A DNA stretch of 64,000 nt, from assembly GCF_001544555.2 (NCBI RefSeq), contig NZ_FCOK02000015.1, forward strand, positions 62,001 to 126,000, in the 5' to 3' direction. Positions within the stretch are counted from its first letter, which is position 1, and every line of letters starts with the position of its first letter. A program made the position numbers and the translations under genes. Positions 26,283-34,088 of this stretch are shown one piece after another. The notes below the pieces were generated by a model. It did not search any database and had not been told where the DNA came from. It worked only from the letters and a program-made list of their open reading frames with translations. Source of the stretch: Caballeronia udeis. Its GTDB lineage: Bacteria; Pseudomonadota; Gammaproteobacteria; Burkholderiales; Burkholderiaceae.

Positions 26283-26753
26283 ATGCCAACAAAAATGCTG
26301 CCGCCTGTGCCTGACGGCGTGTCGATGTACTTTTACATGAAGTTCGCCGCGGGCAATGAAACGTTCGGCGACGAGTGGTATAGGTTCGAAGCGATGGAGG
26401 ACCTGCCGCCGTGCCTCAAGCACGACTATCCGACGCTTGATATTGAGTTCCGTGTGCCTCCGATCTGCAGGGACTTCCAGCTCGTCACAATCGACCTGCG
26501 GAGTGCTCTGGACACGATGCTGGCGAGCGAACGCCTGCACCTGAATCCCGCACGCTGGAGCCGGGTTCGGCGCGACCTCAGCGAAGGATGGTGCTACACG
26601 CCGTACATGGGAGTTGAGCAGGGCAAGGCCACGCTGACTGATGGCCGTCACCGGATTGTCGCAATGATGAAGTTCCTGCAACTCGAGTACGCGACGTTCT
26701 CAGTGCCGCCCAAACACGTCGAGACTGTACGTGCGCAACTGAAGACCCGATAG
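26283..26753 (+). CDS. ParB/sulfiredoxin-like protein
   Basis: A 156-residue protein. Its C-terminal TLTDGRHRIVAMMKFLQLEY matches the GxHR motif of the ParB/Srx nucleotide-binding fold, preceded by an RSALDTMLASERLHLNP segment. Stand-alone ParB-like domains are CTP/ATP-binding or nuclease-like and frequent on conjugative plasmids. No partner ParA is in the window, so a partition role is unlikely. Confidence 0.6.
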   Translation: MPTKMLPPVPDGVSMYFYMKFAAGNETFGDEWYRFEAMEDLPPCLKHDYPTLDIEFRVPPICRDFQLVTIDLRSALDTMLASERLHLNPARWSRVRRDLSEGWCYTPYMGVEQGKATLTDGRHRIVAMMKFLQLEYATFSVPPKHVETVRAQLKTR

Positions 26754-26778
26754 ACAGCAGCCAGCGGAGGAAAGTGCA

Positions 26779-26952
26779 ATGTCCGATCGGAGCGATGTTC
26801 TGTACACATATCGTTGCAAAGCGTGCGGGCATAGCGGTCAACGACGGCTCCCCGATGAAGCGCATGACGGCGAAGAAACGACGTGCGATGTCTGCAGCGC
26901 CCCTGTGACCCTGGAATGGGACGATGGCGTGAAGTTCAACCTTCCTGACTGA
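26779..26952 (+). CDS. Small zinc-ribbon protein
   Basis: A 57-residue protein with GGAGG before its ATG. Two CxxC pairs (YRCKACGHSGQRR and TTCDVCSAPVT) form a rubredoxin-like zinc ribbon. It follows the ParB-like gene by 25 bp and probably ends that operon. Function unknown. Confidence 0.7.
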   Translation: MSDRSDVLYTYRCKACGHSGQRRLPDEAHDGEETTCDVCSAPVTLEWDDGVKFNLPD

Positions 26953-27010
26953 GCGTAGCAATCGCTGCGTGCGAAACTGTCATCCTTGCGCGCCGACCAC
27001 TGGAACCCGT

Positions 27011-27709
27011 TCAGGCTCGTTCGTTGACCAACGCCATTGCCGCCCCCGGCGTCACGCGCGCTGCGCGACGGTGCGGGCTGAGAAGAAGCGGCGACGGACG
27101 CAGTTCGATCGTCACGTTGCCCGCCATTGATGGCCCCTTGCGCTTGATCACCTCGACCGTAACGCCCTCCGCGCTTGGGCGGACGGTCAGCCTTAGCTCC
27201 GCCGGCGATGGATCTGTAGCCCGGATCAGCGGTCTGACCACGAAAAAGAGAGTGTGCCCTGAGCGAGCCGCGAGTTGAAGACGCCGCAACGACTCCGCGC
27301 GGATCGCCTCTTGCCAGAAAATGAGTGCGCCGCAGCTACCGGCCTTCAGGATCTGCTCGGCCGACCACAACGCGTCGGCGCTGAGCCTCGGGCGCAACAA
27401 CAGGACCTTGTCGACCGGCACGCCTATGTGCGGGAGCGCTATGGCATTCAGCTGCTGCGGCGGCCGCAGGAAGGCAAGTGCGCGGGAGCCAACGGTGGCC
27501 AGCGCCGGCGCGAGCAGCCGAAGCTCACCAATGCCAGTCTGCTGGACCAACAGTTCGACAAGCGCACCTTCGGGCCAGCCTCCGCCCGGAAGCTCGGCAG
27601 ACAGCGCCGCATAGCCCGTCTCAACCGTGCGCCCGCTGGCTCGGCCGAGTTGGGAGGCTCGCCAGAGCCCTGGGTGTATCGCGTCGAGGGATGCGGGGAG
27701 AGCGCCCAT
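27011..27709 (-). CDS. imuA: ImuA-like SOS mutagenesis protein (orphan)
   Basis: A 232-residue RecA-fold protein related to ImuA/SulA. The start MGALPASLDAIHPGLWRASQ is chosen because a LexA box lies 8 bp upstream, and the longer frame upstream reads across that box. Signature segments are GYAALSAELPGGGWPEGALVE and a DELLLRPRL-like VDKVLLLRPRL. ImuA normally works with ImuB and DnaE2 in damage-induced mutagenic synthesis; neither gene follows here. It could modulate host RecA or an ImuB/DnaE2 pair encoded elsewhere. Confidence 0.87.
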   Translation of the reverse strand: MGALPASLDAIHPGLWRASQLGRASGRTVETGYAALSAELPGGGWPEGALVELLVQQTGIGELRLLAPALATVGSRALAFLRPPQQLNAIALPHIGVPVDKVLLLRPRLSADALWSAEQILKAGSCGALIFWQEAIRAESLRRLQLAARSGHTLFFVVRPLIRATDPSPAELRLTVRPSAEGVTVEVIKRKGPSMAGNVTIELRPSPLLLSPHRRAARVTPGAAMALVNERA

Positions 27710-27717
27710 ATCAAGAC

Positions 27718-27733
27718 CTGTATATCCATACAG
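27718..27733 (-). promoter_or_regulatory. LexA (SOS) box upstream of imuA
   Basis: CTGTATATCCATACAG matches the CTGT-N8-ACAG LexA consensus exactly and lies 8 bp before the imuA ATG on the minus strand. It implies induction of imuA by DNA damage or single-stranded plasmid entry. Confidence 0.9.
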
Positions 27734-27908
27734 TATTATGTTCCTTTGAGCGAGCGGTGCAATCCTCGTCCGAGAAATCGCCGAAACTCTGCTGATACCC
27801 CGCGCCTGACCTGCCTCGCCGACGAATCCCCACGCGCTCTGGCGCACCTGCTTATGTACACCTGTTTGACATAGCCTCTCTGCAACGAACCCATCAAAGG
27901 AGGTAACG

Positions 27909-28034
27909 ATGTTGCAGATTCTCTTTGTTTCGGCTGGACTGGTGGCGTGCCTATGCGGTGCGATTCGGCAAGAGTACCGGGGCAGCCTCATGCTCGCTGC
28001 TTCGCTGATGTTGATCGGCTTCCTACTGAAGTAA
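27909..28034 (+). CDS. Small single-pass or two-pass membrane peptide
   Basis: A 41-residue hydrophobic peptide (MLQILFVSAGLVACLCGAIR). It has an AAAGGAGG ribosome-binding site 6 bases before the ATG and is followed 6 bp later by a strong terminator, so it appears to be a real transcription unit. Two short membrane helices flank an RQEYRG turn. It could be a small membrane regulator or a toxin-like peptide; nothing identifies it. Confidence 0.6.
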   Translation: MLQILFVSAGLVACLCGAIRQEYRGSLMLAASLMLIGFLLK

Positions 28035-28039
28035 AAGCA

Positions 28040-28067
28040 GCGCGCGCCGGGGGAGGCGCGCGCTTTT
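28040..28067 (+). terminator. Intrinsic terminator
   Basis: A perfect 9-bp stem GCGCGCGCC/GGCGCGCGC with a 6-base loop and TTTT directly follows the small membrane peptide gene. Confidence 0.9.
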
Positions 28068-28320
28068 CCTATGACGCTTGAGGCGACCCGCCGCTATCGG
28101 CGATTGCAAGCCCGCGGCAGCGATCCGCCTCGTACCGACGTCCTCTCGCGCCACAGACTATGCGATCAAGGTTTTGGCTGGAATTGCCGATATTGAGGTT
28201 CGAGGGGCGTTTCCGTCAGCAGATTTCGAATGCCAAGCCGGTCAATCACCGATGGCAATTCCTCTTGAACATACGTCTTTGTAGGCGTATATTCATACTT
28301 AAATTAAATCAGTACAAAGC

Positions 28321-28920
28321 ATGATTAAAATCAACAAACAAAACGGCCACGCACGTATGACGATTCGTTCAAAGACCTACTTCGCAGCGCTTTCCTGCGC
28401 TGCGGCTTTCACTCTCGCGGGCTGCGGCAAACCCGCTCACATTGAGCTGCTGGGCGTCCACCCTGGTATGACTCGGGATGCGGTTAAGACAGCATCACCT
28501 TCCGGATCGTCCTTGTATTGTCGTGGAGATGGCGACACCGCATTTGATCAGGTCTCAGGCCTCCCGCCGAGCACTACGCTCACGTTCTGCACGTGGACCA
28601 GTCTCGATGCCGCAGGGGCGCGAGTCCGTTCCCAGGTCACTATTGGGAACTCCACGAGTGCGGAGCAGCAGTTTGCATTCGATAATTCGGATGGCACTCT
28701 AAAGAGTTTCTCGGTTGAGATCGCCGGTAATGCGTTCGATCCGATCGTGACGAGCCTGACCGAGAAATTGGGATCGCCTAAATCCACGTCAGGTTTGCCC
28801 GGGATCATTGGTGGCATTCATTGGGAAGCTAAGGACGGGACGCTGACAGCCACCACCGACGAACAGCGCCCGTACATGACGCTCCTGATGCTGCAAGCGT
28901 CCATTGCCAAGCCCAGCTGA
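28321..28920 (+). CDS. Lipoprotein of unknown function
   Basis: A 199-residue exported lipoprotein. The signal sequence reads KTYFAALSCAAAFTLAGCG, with lipobox LAGC. An internal start at 28357 would give a shorter, more usual signal; neither start has a clear ribosome-binding site. The mature part has an LLGVHPGMTRDAVKTAS segment of the SmpA/OmlA-like type (PGM…V…G.P) and a second half repeating that shape. A promoter-like AT-rich stretch lies at 28290-28315. Confidence 0.7.
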   Translation: MIKINKQNGHARMTIRSKTYFAALSCAAAFTLAGCGKPAHIELLGVHPGMTRDAVKTASPSGSSLYCRGDGDTAFDQVSGLPPSTTLTFCTWTSLDAAGARVRSQVTIGNSTSAEQQFAFDNSDGTLKSFSVEIAGNAFDPIVTSLTEKLGSPKSTSGLPGIIGGIHWEAKDGTLTATTDEQRPYMTLLMLQASIAKPS

Positions 28921-28944
28921 ATCCGCAACCAAAACGTCTAGAAA

Positions 28945-29145
28945 ATGACGATGCAGATCGAGCCCGGTATGACCTTTGCCGAATGGACAGTAGAAGCGGA
29001 AGCAGACGCCCGCCGCGTGCTCGACCGCACGACTGGCGATGTGACGTGGCTGCTCGGTAGTTCGGACGATATGCGACAGGTGTTTAACGAAGGCTACAGT
29101 CCGGCCGACTATGTTCAGTCCCAGCTCGCCAGGAGCGTTGAATAA
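28945..29145 (+). CDS. Small hypothetical protein
   Basis: A 66-residue acidic protein (MTMQIEPGMTFAEWTVEAEA) in a run of closely spaced small genes. Predicted mostly helical. Function not recognised. Confidence 0.5.
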   Translation: MTMQIEPGMTFAEWTVEAEADARRVLDRTTGDVTWLLGSSDDMRQVFNEGYSPADYVQSQLARSVE

Positions 29146-29165
29146 CTCGAAGGAAAAGGACAACC

Positions 29166-29414
29166 ATGCGAATCAAAGACAGGCATGTTGCGCTCGGTAT
29201 TCGGGCCCTCTTGGCAATCGGTGGGTGCGTCGTGGTTCAGTTCGTCGCGGGGAAAGCGGCCGTCCTTGCCAATATCGACATGCCTGACTCAGTAGCCGCT
29301 GTCGCAGGTGTCATGGCGGGAGTTCTTGCAGTCAGGTTGTTCGCTGAACCGCTGCTTACGCGGTATGTTCTCTGGAGAGCACGTCGCCTGATGTCGCGAC
29401 AGTGGTCCCGATAA
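29166..29414 (+). CDS. Small membrane protein
   Basis: An 82-residue protein with two transmembrane helices (ALLAIGGCVVVQFVAGKAAV and SVAAVAGVMAGVLAVRLFAE) and an Arg-rich cytoplasmic tail. An AAGGA site precedes the ATG. No family recognised. Confidence 0.6.
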   Translation: MRIKDRHVALGIRALLAIGGCVVVQFVAGKAAVLANIDMPDSVAAVAGVMAGVLAVRLFAEPLLTRYVLWRARRLMSRQWSR

Positions 29415-29438
29415 ACCTCTCAATCAAGGGTAAGAAAA

Positions 29439-29645
29439 GTGACGAGTGAAGAGCTGCAGGTGGCCAGCAAGGACGTGATCGTGGGCGACGCGATCCGACT
29501 AGCCACGGTGCACAGCGGCAGCGCGTGTGGCCGGCTGGCTAACGTGGTCGGAGTAACGGTGATTGGTGTCAATGTGAAGATCGACACGGACCTCGGCGTA
29601 AGCGAGTTTCTGCCAGTCAATCGAAGCATCACCGTCTGGAGGTAA
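29439..29645 (+). CDS. Small hypothetical protein
   Basis: A 68-residue protein from a GTG start, rich in Val and Gly (VIVGDAIRLATVHSGSACG), suggesting a small beta-barrel. It ends 4 bp before the next gene. Function not recognised. Confidence 0.5.
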   Translation: MTSEELQVASKDVIVGDAIRLATVHSGSACGRLANVVGVTVIGVNVKIDTDLGVSEFLPVNRSITVWR

Positions 29646-29649
29646 CGAA

Positions 29650-29844
29650 ATGGCGATGCTCCCAAAACTCGTCGTGTTGAGACTTCACTACGAAATGATG
29701 CGCGCAGCAGCTCACATTGCTGCGCCGGTCATGCGCCTTACTGGCTTTCGTTTCTCTAAGGCTTGGCGCGGGAACAAAATCATTAGTCATGTTGAGGCCA
29801 ACCTGCTGGCCGATGGCATCAAGCCCGACCGGATTCGCTTCTAA
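29650..29844 (+). CDS. Small hypothetical protein
   Basis: A 64-residue basic protein (MAMLPKLVVLRLHYEMMRAA) with GGAGG shortly before the ATG. Predicted helical. Function not recognised. Confidence 0.5.
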   Translation: MAMLPKLVVLRLHYEMMRAAAHIAAPVMRLTGFRFSKAWRGNKIISHVEANLLADGIKPDRIRF

Positions 29845-29862
29845 CCTGCCGGAGTCTGCCGA

Positions 29863-29955
29863 ATGAAAAGCAGTCTGCTGGTTGCAATTGTTTGGGGATT
29901 CGGCGACATGTTTGTACTCATCGCACTGCTTGCGGTGACGTGCGGAGCACGCTAA
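29863..29955 (+). CDS. Putative very small membrane peptide
   Basis: A 30-codon frame (MKSSLLVAIVWGFGDMFVLI…) with one hydrophobic helix and GGAG 11 bases upstream of the ATG. It could equally be chance. It sits in a run of small genes. Confidence 0.3.
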   Translation: MKSSLLVAIVWGFGDMFVLIALLAVTCGAR

Positions 29956-30063
29956 GGCGGATCGAGATCGCTTCATTGACGTAACACGTCGCCGGCGGGC
30001 CGGATACGCGGAAGGCCAGCTCGAGACACTTTCTGACCGCTCAGATGGCTTTGTTGTAGGTGA

Positions 30064-30297
30064 ATGAATCAAATGACAGGCGAGCAATTCGATGTGCTCA
30101 CAATACTGCTCGGCGGCGACCCGGATAGCCCGGCAAACCATGCCGCTAGGGCAGTACTCGTTGACGGAATGACACAGGCTGACGCAATGCGATTTACCGG
30201 GGCCACGCGCTCGACAGTTCACGATGCTGTAAAGCGTTACGGCTCACGCGATGAGCTGATTCGCGGGGCATATCTGTCCAAGTCGCAATCCGAGTAA
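30064..30297 (+). CDS. KorA/TrfB-like transcriptional repressor
   Basis: A 77-residue protein. ARAVLVDGMTQADAMRFTGA followed by TRSTVHDAVKRYG closely parallels the helix-turn-helix of IncP KorA/TrfB (ARGVLVDGKPQATFA…GLTRGAVSQAVHRV), and the N-terminal MTGEQFDVL resembles KorA's LTESQFQEA. The C-terminal dimerisation part is shorter than in KorA. It probably represses plasmid operons; a KorA-operator-like GTTTACTAAAC is present at 59951-59961. Confidence 0.78.
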   Translation: MNQMTGEQFDVLTILLGGDPDSPANHAARAVLVDGMTQADAMRFTGATRSTVHDAVKRYGSRDELIRGAYLSKSQSE

Positions 30298-30360
30298 CAA
30301 TTTTCTGTACGCCCACTAGGCCATATATCTACCTCCTGCAGTCACACGAAAGGAACTACT

Positions 30361-30615
30361 GTGAAGTCGAGAAAACCGATTGAAATTGCCGCATCGAAAT
30401 ACGGTCGCAACTGTGCGATCGCCACATTCATTGCGTGGGTCATCGTTCAGGAGCTGCTCATGGCGCATTTTTATGGCTGGCACACCAAGGCGACGCCGAG
30501 AGATTTGCTTGCGTCGGGTACGCTATTACTGATCGGGGCCTTTGTCGCGATGTACGTCGGGAAGCTGGCCGACGCTCGTTACAAGCGTAATAAGGGCGCG
30601 GAAGCGGCACACTGA
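30361..30615 (+). CDS. Small membrane protein
   Basis: An 84-residue protein from a GTG start with AAGGA upstream. Two transmembrane helices (AIATFIAWVIVQELLMAHFY and LLASGTLLLIGAFVAMYVGK) are followed by a basic tail. It lies 2 bp before the next gene and is probably co-translated. Confidence 0.6.
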   Translation: MKSRKPIEIAASKYGRNCAIATFIAWVIVQELLMAHFYGWHTKATPRDLLASGTLLLIGAFVAMYVGKLADARYKRNKGAEAAH

Positions 30616-30617
30616 CC

Positions 30618-31304
30618 ATGGTCTTTCTCCCCGTTTTTCTCTTTGCGGCCTATGCGAATCTGATTCTTGCGGTGCGCGGTCTTTTGGCCCAGGGGCGAGC
30701 GGCCGTCGTCGCCCAAGCTCACTTCATCGTGTGTATGGTTGGGGCGCTTGGATTGCTCCTTGGATTTGAACTGGTGCCGGACCCCAGGAAGGGCATTGCC
30801 GGTGACGCGTACAACTGGTCCGTCGTCGCGTTCTTCATGTTTGGCCTGCTTACAGTTCTCATGTTCGGCGCGCGGCTTGTCGGACTGGCCCGCGACAGAT
30901 CTGCGCACAAGGGCGTCGCGTTACGTTTCGGACTGGCGATTTGGGCAGTCATTGCGGGCCTCTATATTTGCGGTACTGTCGCCGATCACTGGCTGTTCTT
31001 CCGGCATCCGGAGCAAGCGGGCGTGGTCGACCCCTCGTTCGTCGGTCCCTCTGTCAAGTGCGAAACGGCAGTCCTCGTTCGGCTCGACGGCGACAAGGCT
31101 ATCTACCGTTGCCCGCACTCTGTCGAGTTTGGTAGGGACTACAGCGAACCTTTTCTGCCCTGGCCTTCGTTCACCCAAGGCGAGGCTGACGGCAGGCAAC
31201 TGAAACGTGAGTCCGAGAGCGCGAGCGCGGCTGTCGCTGCATCGAAAGGTGGAGTCGTCGTCGCCATCCCCGCGAGCGAGATTCGCGTGATGCCGGCGCA
31301 GTAG
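30618..31304 (+). CDS. Inner-membrane protein
   Basis: A 228-residue protein with four predicted transmembrane helices in the first 125 residues (FLPVFLFAAYANLILAVRGL, AQAHFIVCMVGALGLLLGF, WSVVAFFMFGLLTVLMFGA, LAIWAVIAGLYICGTVADHW). A soluble domain of about 95 residues follows, with a Cys pair (VKCETAVLV…IYRCPHSVEF). No family recognised. Confidence 0.6.
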   Translation: MVFLPVFLFAAYANLILAVRGLLAQGRAAVVAQAHFIVCMVGALGLLLGFELVPDPRKGIAGDAYNWSVVAFFMFGLLTVLMFGARLVGLARDRSAHKGVALRFGLAIWAVIAGLYICGTVADHWLFFRHPEQAGVVDPSFVGPSVKCETAVLVRLDGDKAIYRCPHSVEFGRDYSEPFLPWPSFTQGEADGRQLKRESESASAAVAASKGGVVVAIPASEIRVMPAQ

Positions 31305-31712
31305 TTTCGGGCTGTCTAGGGGTGTCCGCATACACCCCTGCTCGGTCTATGTGAGCCCGTCGATTACCCTGACCGCGGTGGCTGTCAAGCACTCTTGAAG
31401 CGGCGCCCGCTCGCGCCATTTGCCCGCAGCCTCACTCGCCGAGCCTCCTAAAATTGCCCTTCCGACCGCGCGTTCGAGTCTCCACGCGCGGCGAAATATA
31501 GGCAATCGAACACGCTTCAATATTGATTGTGCTCACTCATTTAACTGATTAAAATTATGTTTGTTCGTTGTAGTTCCGGACGCACGCAATCCGAGTCCAA
31601 CACAAAACGCCAGCCTGTTCCGGGGTAATTCGCGCAAGGCTTCGCTCGCAGAGCTGGAAAGAACGTGATTGGCAATGGCCAATACCAACAAACCAACGAC
31701 TGACCAATCCAA
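31305..31712. other. Intergenic region with a motif promoter
   Basis: These 408 bp hold no credible gene. The bipartite promoter motif at 31521-31555 leaves a leader of about 150 bases before the next start codon. Confidence 0.5.
31521..31555 (+). promoter_or_regulatory. Shared bipartite promoter motif, copy 1
   Basis: TATTGATT, 15 bases, then ACTGATTAAAAT. TTGTGC (31526-31531) and TAAAAT act as plausible -35 and -10 hexamers, 17-18 bp apart, with a CAATATTGATTG dyad overlapping the -35. The same layout occurs at 43477 and 62312. Confidence 0.6.
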
Positions 31713-32267
31713 ATGACGACCCAAACCATCGCCCACGCGCTGCTCACCATGTCGCAGCAGGAATCCTTCCTCTTCTTTGCCTCAATCGCAGCTACGGTTT
31801 ACTCGGTCCCACGCTTCTTCCGTCGCTTGAAGCACAAGCAAAATGCCGGTACGGCGACACAGCAACACAACATCGCGTTCGTCCTCGCGATCGCGGGCTG
31901 GATCGCGCTCTGTGTCAATTTCCCGTTCAATCTCGTGCTTCGTGAAGACACGTTCGACTGGATGTCTGCCTGTGTTGTCCTTGTGGGAACGTGCTGGGTG
32001 GCGATTGGCGCGGTGATGACGAAGAAAGAAGAGAGCAACATGCTCGCCCTGCTGACTCCGCCCCCTGGAGCTGCGCAGCCGACCGCTATCGAGACATTGA
32101 CCGTCAAGGCCCTAGTGAACGCCTCGACGTACTGCCGTAGCGGCCTGGTCGTCATCGCATTGGGCACGCTGATCCAGATGGCTCATCTGGTGGATAGGGC
32201 GCATCCAAACCTTTTCGCGATGTCACAGCACACACAAGCCCAGGCGCAAGCGGGATCCGCCGAATGA
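31713..32267 (+). CDS. Membrane protein
   Basis: A 184-residue protein with about four transmembrane helices (FLFFASIAATVYSVPRFF, IAFVLAIAGWIALCVNFPF, WMSACVVLVGTCWVAIGAV, CRSGLVVIALGTLIQMAHL). No family recognised. It is preceded by the shared promoter motif at 31521. Confidence 0.6.
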   Translation: MTTQTIAHALLTMSQQESFLFFASIAATVYSVPRFFRRLKHKQNAGTATQQHNIAFVLAIAGWIALCVNFPFNLVLREDTFDWMSACVVLVGTCWVAIGAVMTKKEESNMLALLTPPPGAAQPTAIETLTVKALVNASTYCRSGLVVIALGTLIQMAHLVDRAHPNLFAMSQHTQAQAQAGSAE

Positions 32268-32315
32268 CTTGGCGTCACCTTCGGCACACCGACATGACCA
32301 CACCGAGGCGATGGA

Positions 32316-32807
32316 ATGCCTAGCCCTGAACACATCAGGCTGACCACACTGGGAGCCCGCTGGATGAAGCGGCAGGGCTTCGACGTCGTCGGAACGGAGA
32401 TCATTGCCGCCGGAAGTCGCGAACAGCCAGACGTAATTGGTTTTCGCTCCCTCTGCTCGGCCTTGATCGAGGTCAAGATAAGCCGCGGCGACTTTCTCGC
32501 GGACGCCTTGAAACCAGAACGACAGACGGCTGGCTCGGGGTTGGGTGTGTACCGGTTCTACCTCTGCCCGCTCGGGCTGATCGCAGTCGACGAGTTGCCG
32601 CCAAGATGGGGGCTGCTCTACGCGGTAGGGCACACCATACGGGAAGTCGTGCGGCCGCAGGGAAACATCTGGCCCGGACCGAACACCGCTGTAGGCAGCT
32701 GGGCAGAATTTACCCATACGCCCGATGCGGACAAGGAACGGGCCGTCCTGTTCTCGATCGCGAGACGGCTCACCAACGGACAACCCGTCTCAATGACACA
32801 GCCATGA
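32316..32807 (+). CDS. PD-(D/E)XK nuclease-like protein
   Basis: A 163-residue protein. QPDVIGFRSLCSALIEVKIS contains the D-x(n)-ExK catalytic signature of the restriction-endonuclease fold, and the preceding ARWMKRQGFDVVGTEI looks like its first helix. Similar proteins are found in phages and plasmids and resemble MmcB-type DNA-repair proteins. It overlaps the next gene by ATGA. Whether it cuts DNA is not known. Confidence 0.7.
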   Translation: MPSPEHIRLTTLGARWMKRQGFDVVGTEIIAAGSREQPDVIGFRSLCSALIEVKISRGDFLADALKPERQTAGSGLGVYRFYLCPLGLIAVDELPPRWGLLYAVGHTIREVVRPQGNIWPGPNTAVGSWAEFTHTPDADKERAVLFSIARRLTNGQPVSMTQP

Positions 32808-33031
32808 AACTACTCCGAGACAGACGCGCGTGGCGCCGATTCCTGCTGAACGACCTAAGCATGCCGAAGGGGGACGCGGACAACGAACGGGAGCCGAAGG
32901 AATATCCCTGCTTTGCGTACGCTTACATTCGCTCGTTTGGCTACGAAGAACTCGGACCGGTCTATCTGTACGGCAGGGACGTGGAAAAGATGGTGGAACG
33001 GTTGAGCGCCGCTCGACCTACCGCCGCTTGA
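32804..33031 (+). CDS. Small hypothetical protein
   Basis: A 75-residue charged protein (MKLLRDRRAWRRFLLNDLSM) translationally coupled to the nuclease-like gene through an ATGA overlap. Function not recognised. Confidence 0.6.
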   Translation: MKLLRDRRAWRRFLLNDLSMPKGDADNEREPKEYPCFAYAYIRSFGYEELGPVYLYGRDVEKMVERLSAARPTAA

Positions 33032-33048
33032 TGTGGAGCAGGACGTAT

Positions 33049-33375
33049 ATGCACGCCGAGAAACAATCCGCGGCCCGTGTGCCTCGCGAAATCAACGTGA
33101 CGGACGTTGAGATCGCTGGCAACTGGATGCCATGCGAGTACCTAAAGGATCGCGCGGGTCGTGTGCGCGTCGTCATGCTTGCCGACGTCGACTTTGAGGA
33201 ACCCGCGCGTAGTGCGGTCTGGCATTCGACCCTCGCAGCAGCAGCTGCGTACCGCTTCGAACAGATCGAGCCATGCCGCAAGATGACGCTGCGCGTACCA
33301 CGCGCGGATCGACCCATTGCTGACTGTGCCTTTCAGCAGCGTCTGAAGCGTCACCTCGTTGCACGCGACGAATAG
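33049..33375 (+). CDS. Small hypothetical protein
   Basis: A 108-residue protein, MHAEKQSAARVPREINVTDV, chosen from ATG 33049 for the GGAGCAGGA upstream; ATG 33031 overlapping the previous stop is an alternative. No known domain. Likely in the same transcript as the nuclease-like gene. Confidence 0.5.
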   Translation: MHAEKQSAARVPREINVTDVEIAGNWMPCEYLKDRAGRVRVVMLADVDFEEPARSAVWHSTLAAAAAYRFEQIEPCRKMTLRVPRADRPIADCAFQQRLKRHLVARDE

Positions 33376-33389
33376 GATCGGACTCAGCG

Positions 33390-33674
33390 ATGGGACAGTG
33401 GAAGATCGAGAACGAGTACTACATGTCGCATCCCAGCGGATGGACTATCGCGAAATACAACGTAAGCGATGCGCCCGTTTACATGCTGTGGCAGGGCGAC
33501 ACGCCCCGCGGTAAGCGCGACAGCGTCCGTGATGCAATGAGCTTGCACACGCAGCTTGTCGGCGCGGAAGTTGCACCTACGCAGGCTGTTGCACTGGCAC
33601 CATCGAACTCCCCTGCAGCATCACCATTGGTCGATAGCAGCGGGCAGCCTTCAACGAAGTCCGGGAATCTGTAA
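33390..33674 (+). CDS. Small hypothetical protein
   Basis: A 94-residue protein. The first 60 residues (WKIENEYYMSHPSGWTIAKY) look like a compact alpha/beta fold and the rest is a Ser/Pro-rich tail. It overlaps the next ATG by one base. Confidence 0.5.
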   Translation: MGQWKIENEYYMSHPSGWTIAKYNVSDAPVYMLWQGDTPRGKRDSVRDAMSLHTQLVGAEVAPTQAVALAPSNSPAASPLVDSSGQPSTKSGNL

Positions 33675-33898
33675 TGAAAACACTGTTCGGGGTGGGTGGC
33701 ATCGTGGGGATCGGCGCCGCCCTTGGGCCGCTTGGCTGGCTACTCTGGTATCTGAGTCACGGTCCCCTCAGCGAAACGTCGATGTACCAGTTGACGATCG
33801 CGATACTCGTAGCGTTGCTTTTCGGCGTCAGTTCCCTGTTGGGCAGAAGTCTTGTCGGCGGTACTCGTCGCCGACCTCGCATCACGTTGGGGGAGTAG
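33674..33898 (+). CDS. Small membrane protein
   Basis: A 74-residue protein with two transmembrane helices (VGGIVGIGAALGPLGWLLWY and LTIAILVALLFGVSSLLG) and an Arg-rich tail. It ends the run of small genes. Confidence 0.55.
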   Translation: MKTLFGVGGIVGIGAALGPLGWLLWYLSHGPLSETSMYQLTIAILVALLFGVSSLLGRSLVGGTRRRPRITLGE

Positions 33899-33938
33899 AA
33901 CGGTTGTTGTTTTTTCTTTTGAAGAACGTTTCTTCTAA

Positions 33939-33964
33939 AACATCAAAATATCGTTTTTGATGTT
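33939..33964. promoter_or_regulatory. Inverted-repeat operator AACATCA-N12-TGATGTT, copy 1
   Basis: A 12-bp perfect stem surrounds this site (AAAACATCAAAA / TTTTGATGTTTT). It overlaps a promoter-like TACAAT at about 33972, upstream of the SGNH esterase gene. The same AACATCA-N12-TGATGTT layout recurs at 39316. A second dyad, GAAGAA-CGT-TTCTTC, lies at 33921-33935. Confidence 0.6.
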
Positions 33965-34088
33965 TTGATGTTACAATGTTAAACACAATGCGACGTAGTT
34001 TTGCTCTGACGCTGCGGCCGCATCAATGACTCAAATCAAATAACTTGGACGGCTAGACCGTCGCCACACAAAACGAGGACATGACCCG

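Noticed and set aside
28078..28284. 68-codon frame after the terminator at 28040
   Set aside because: No ribosome-binding site, no neighbour in the same operon and random-looking composition.
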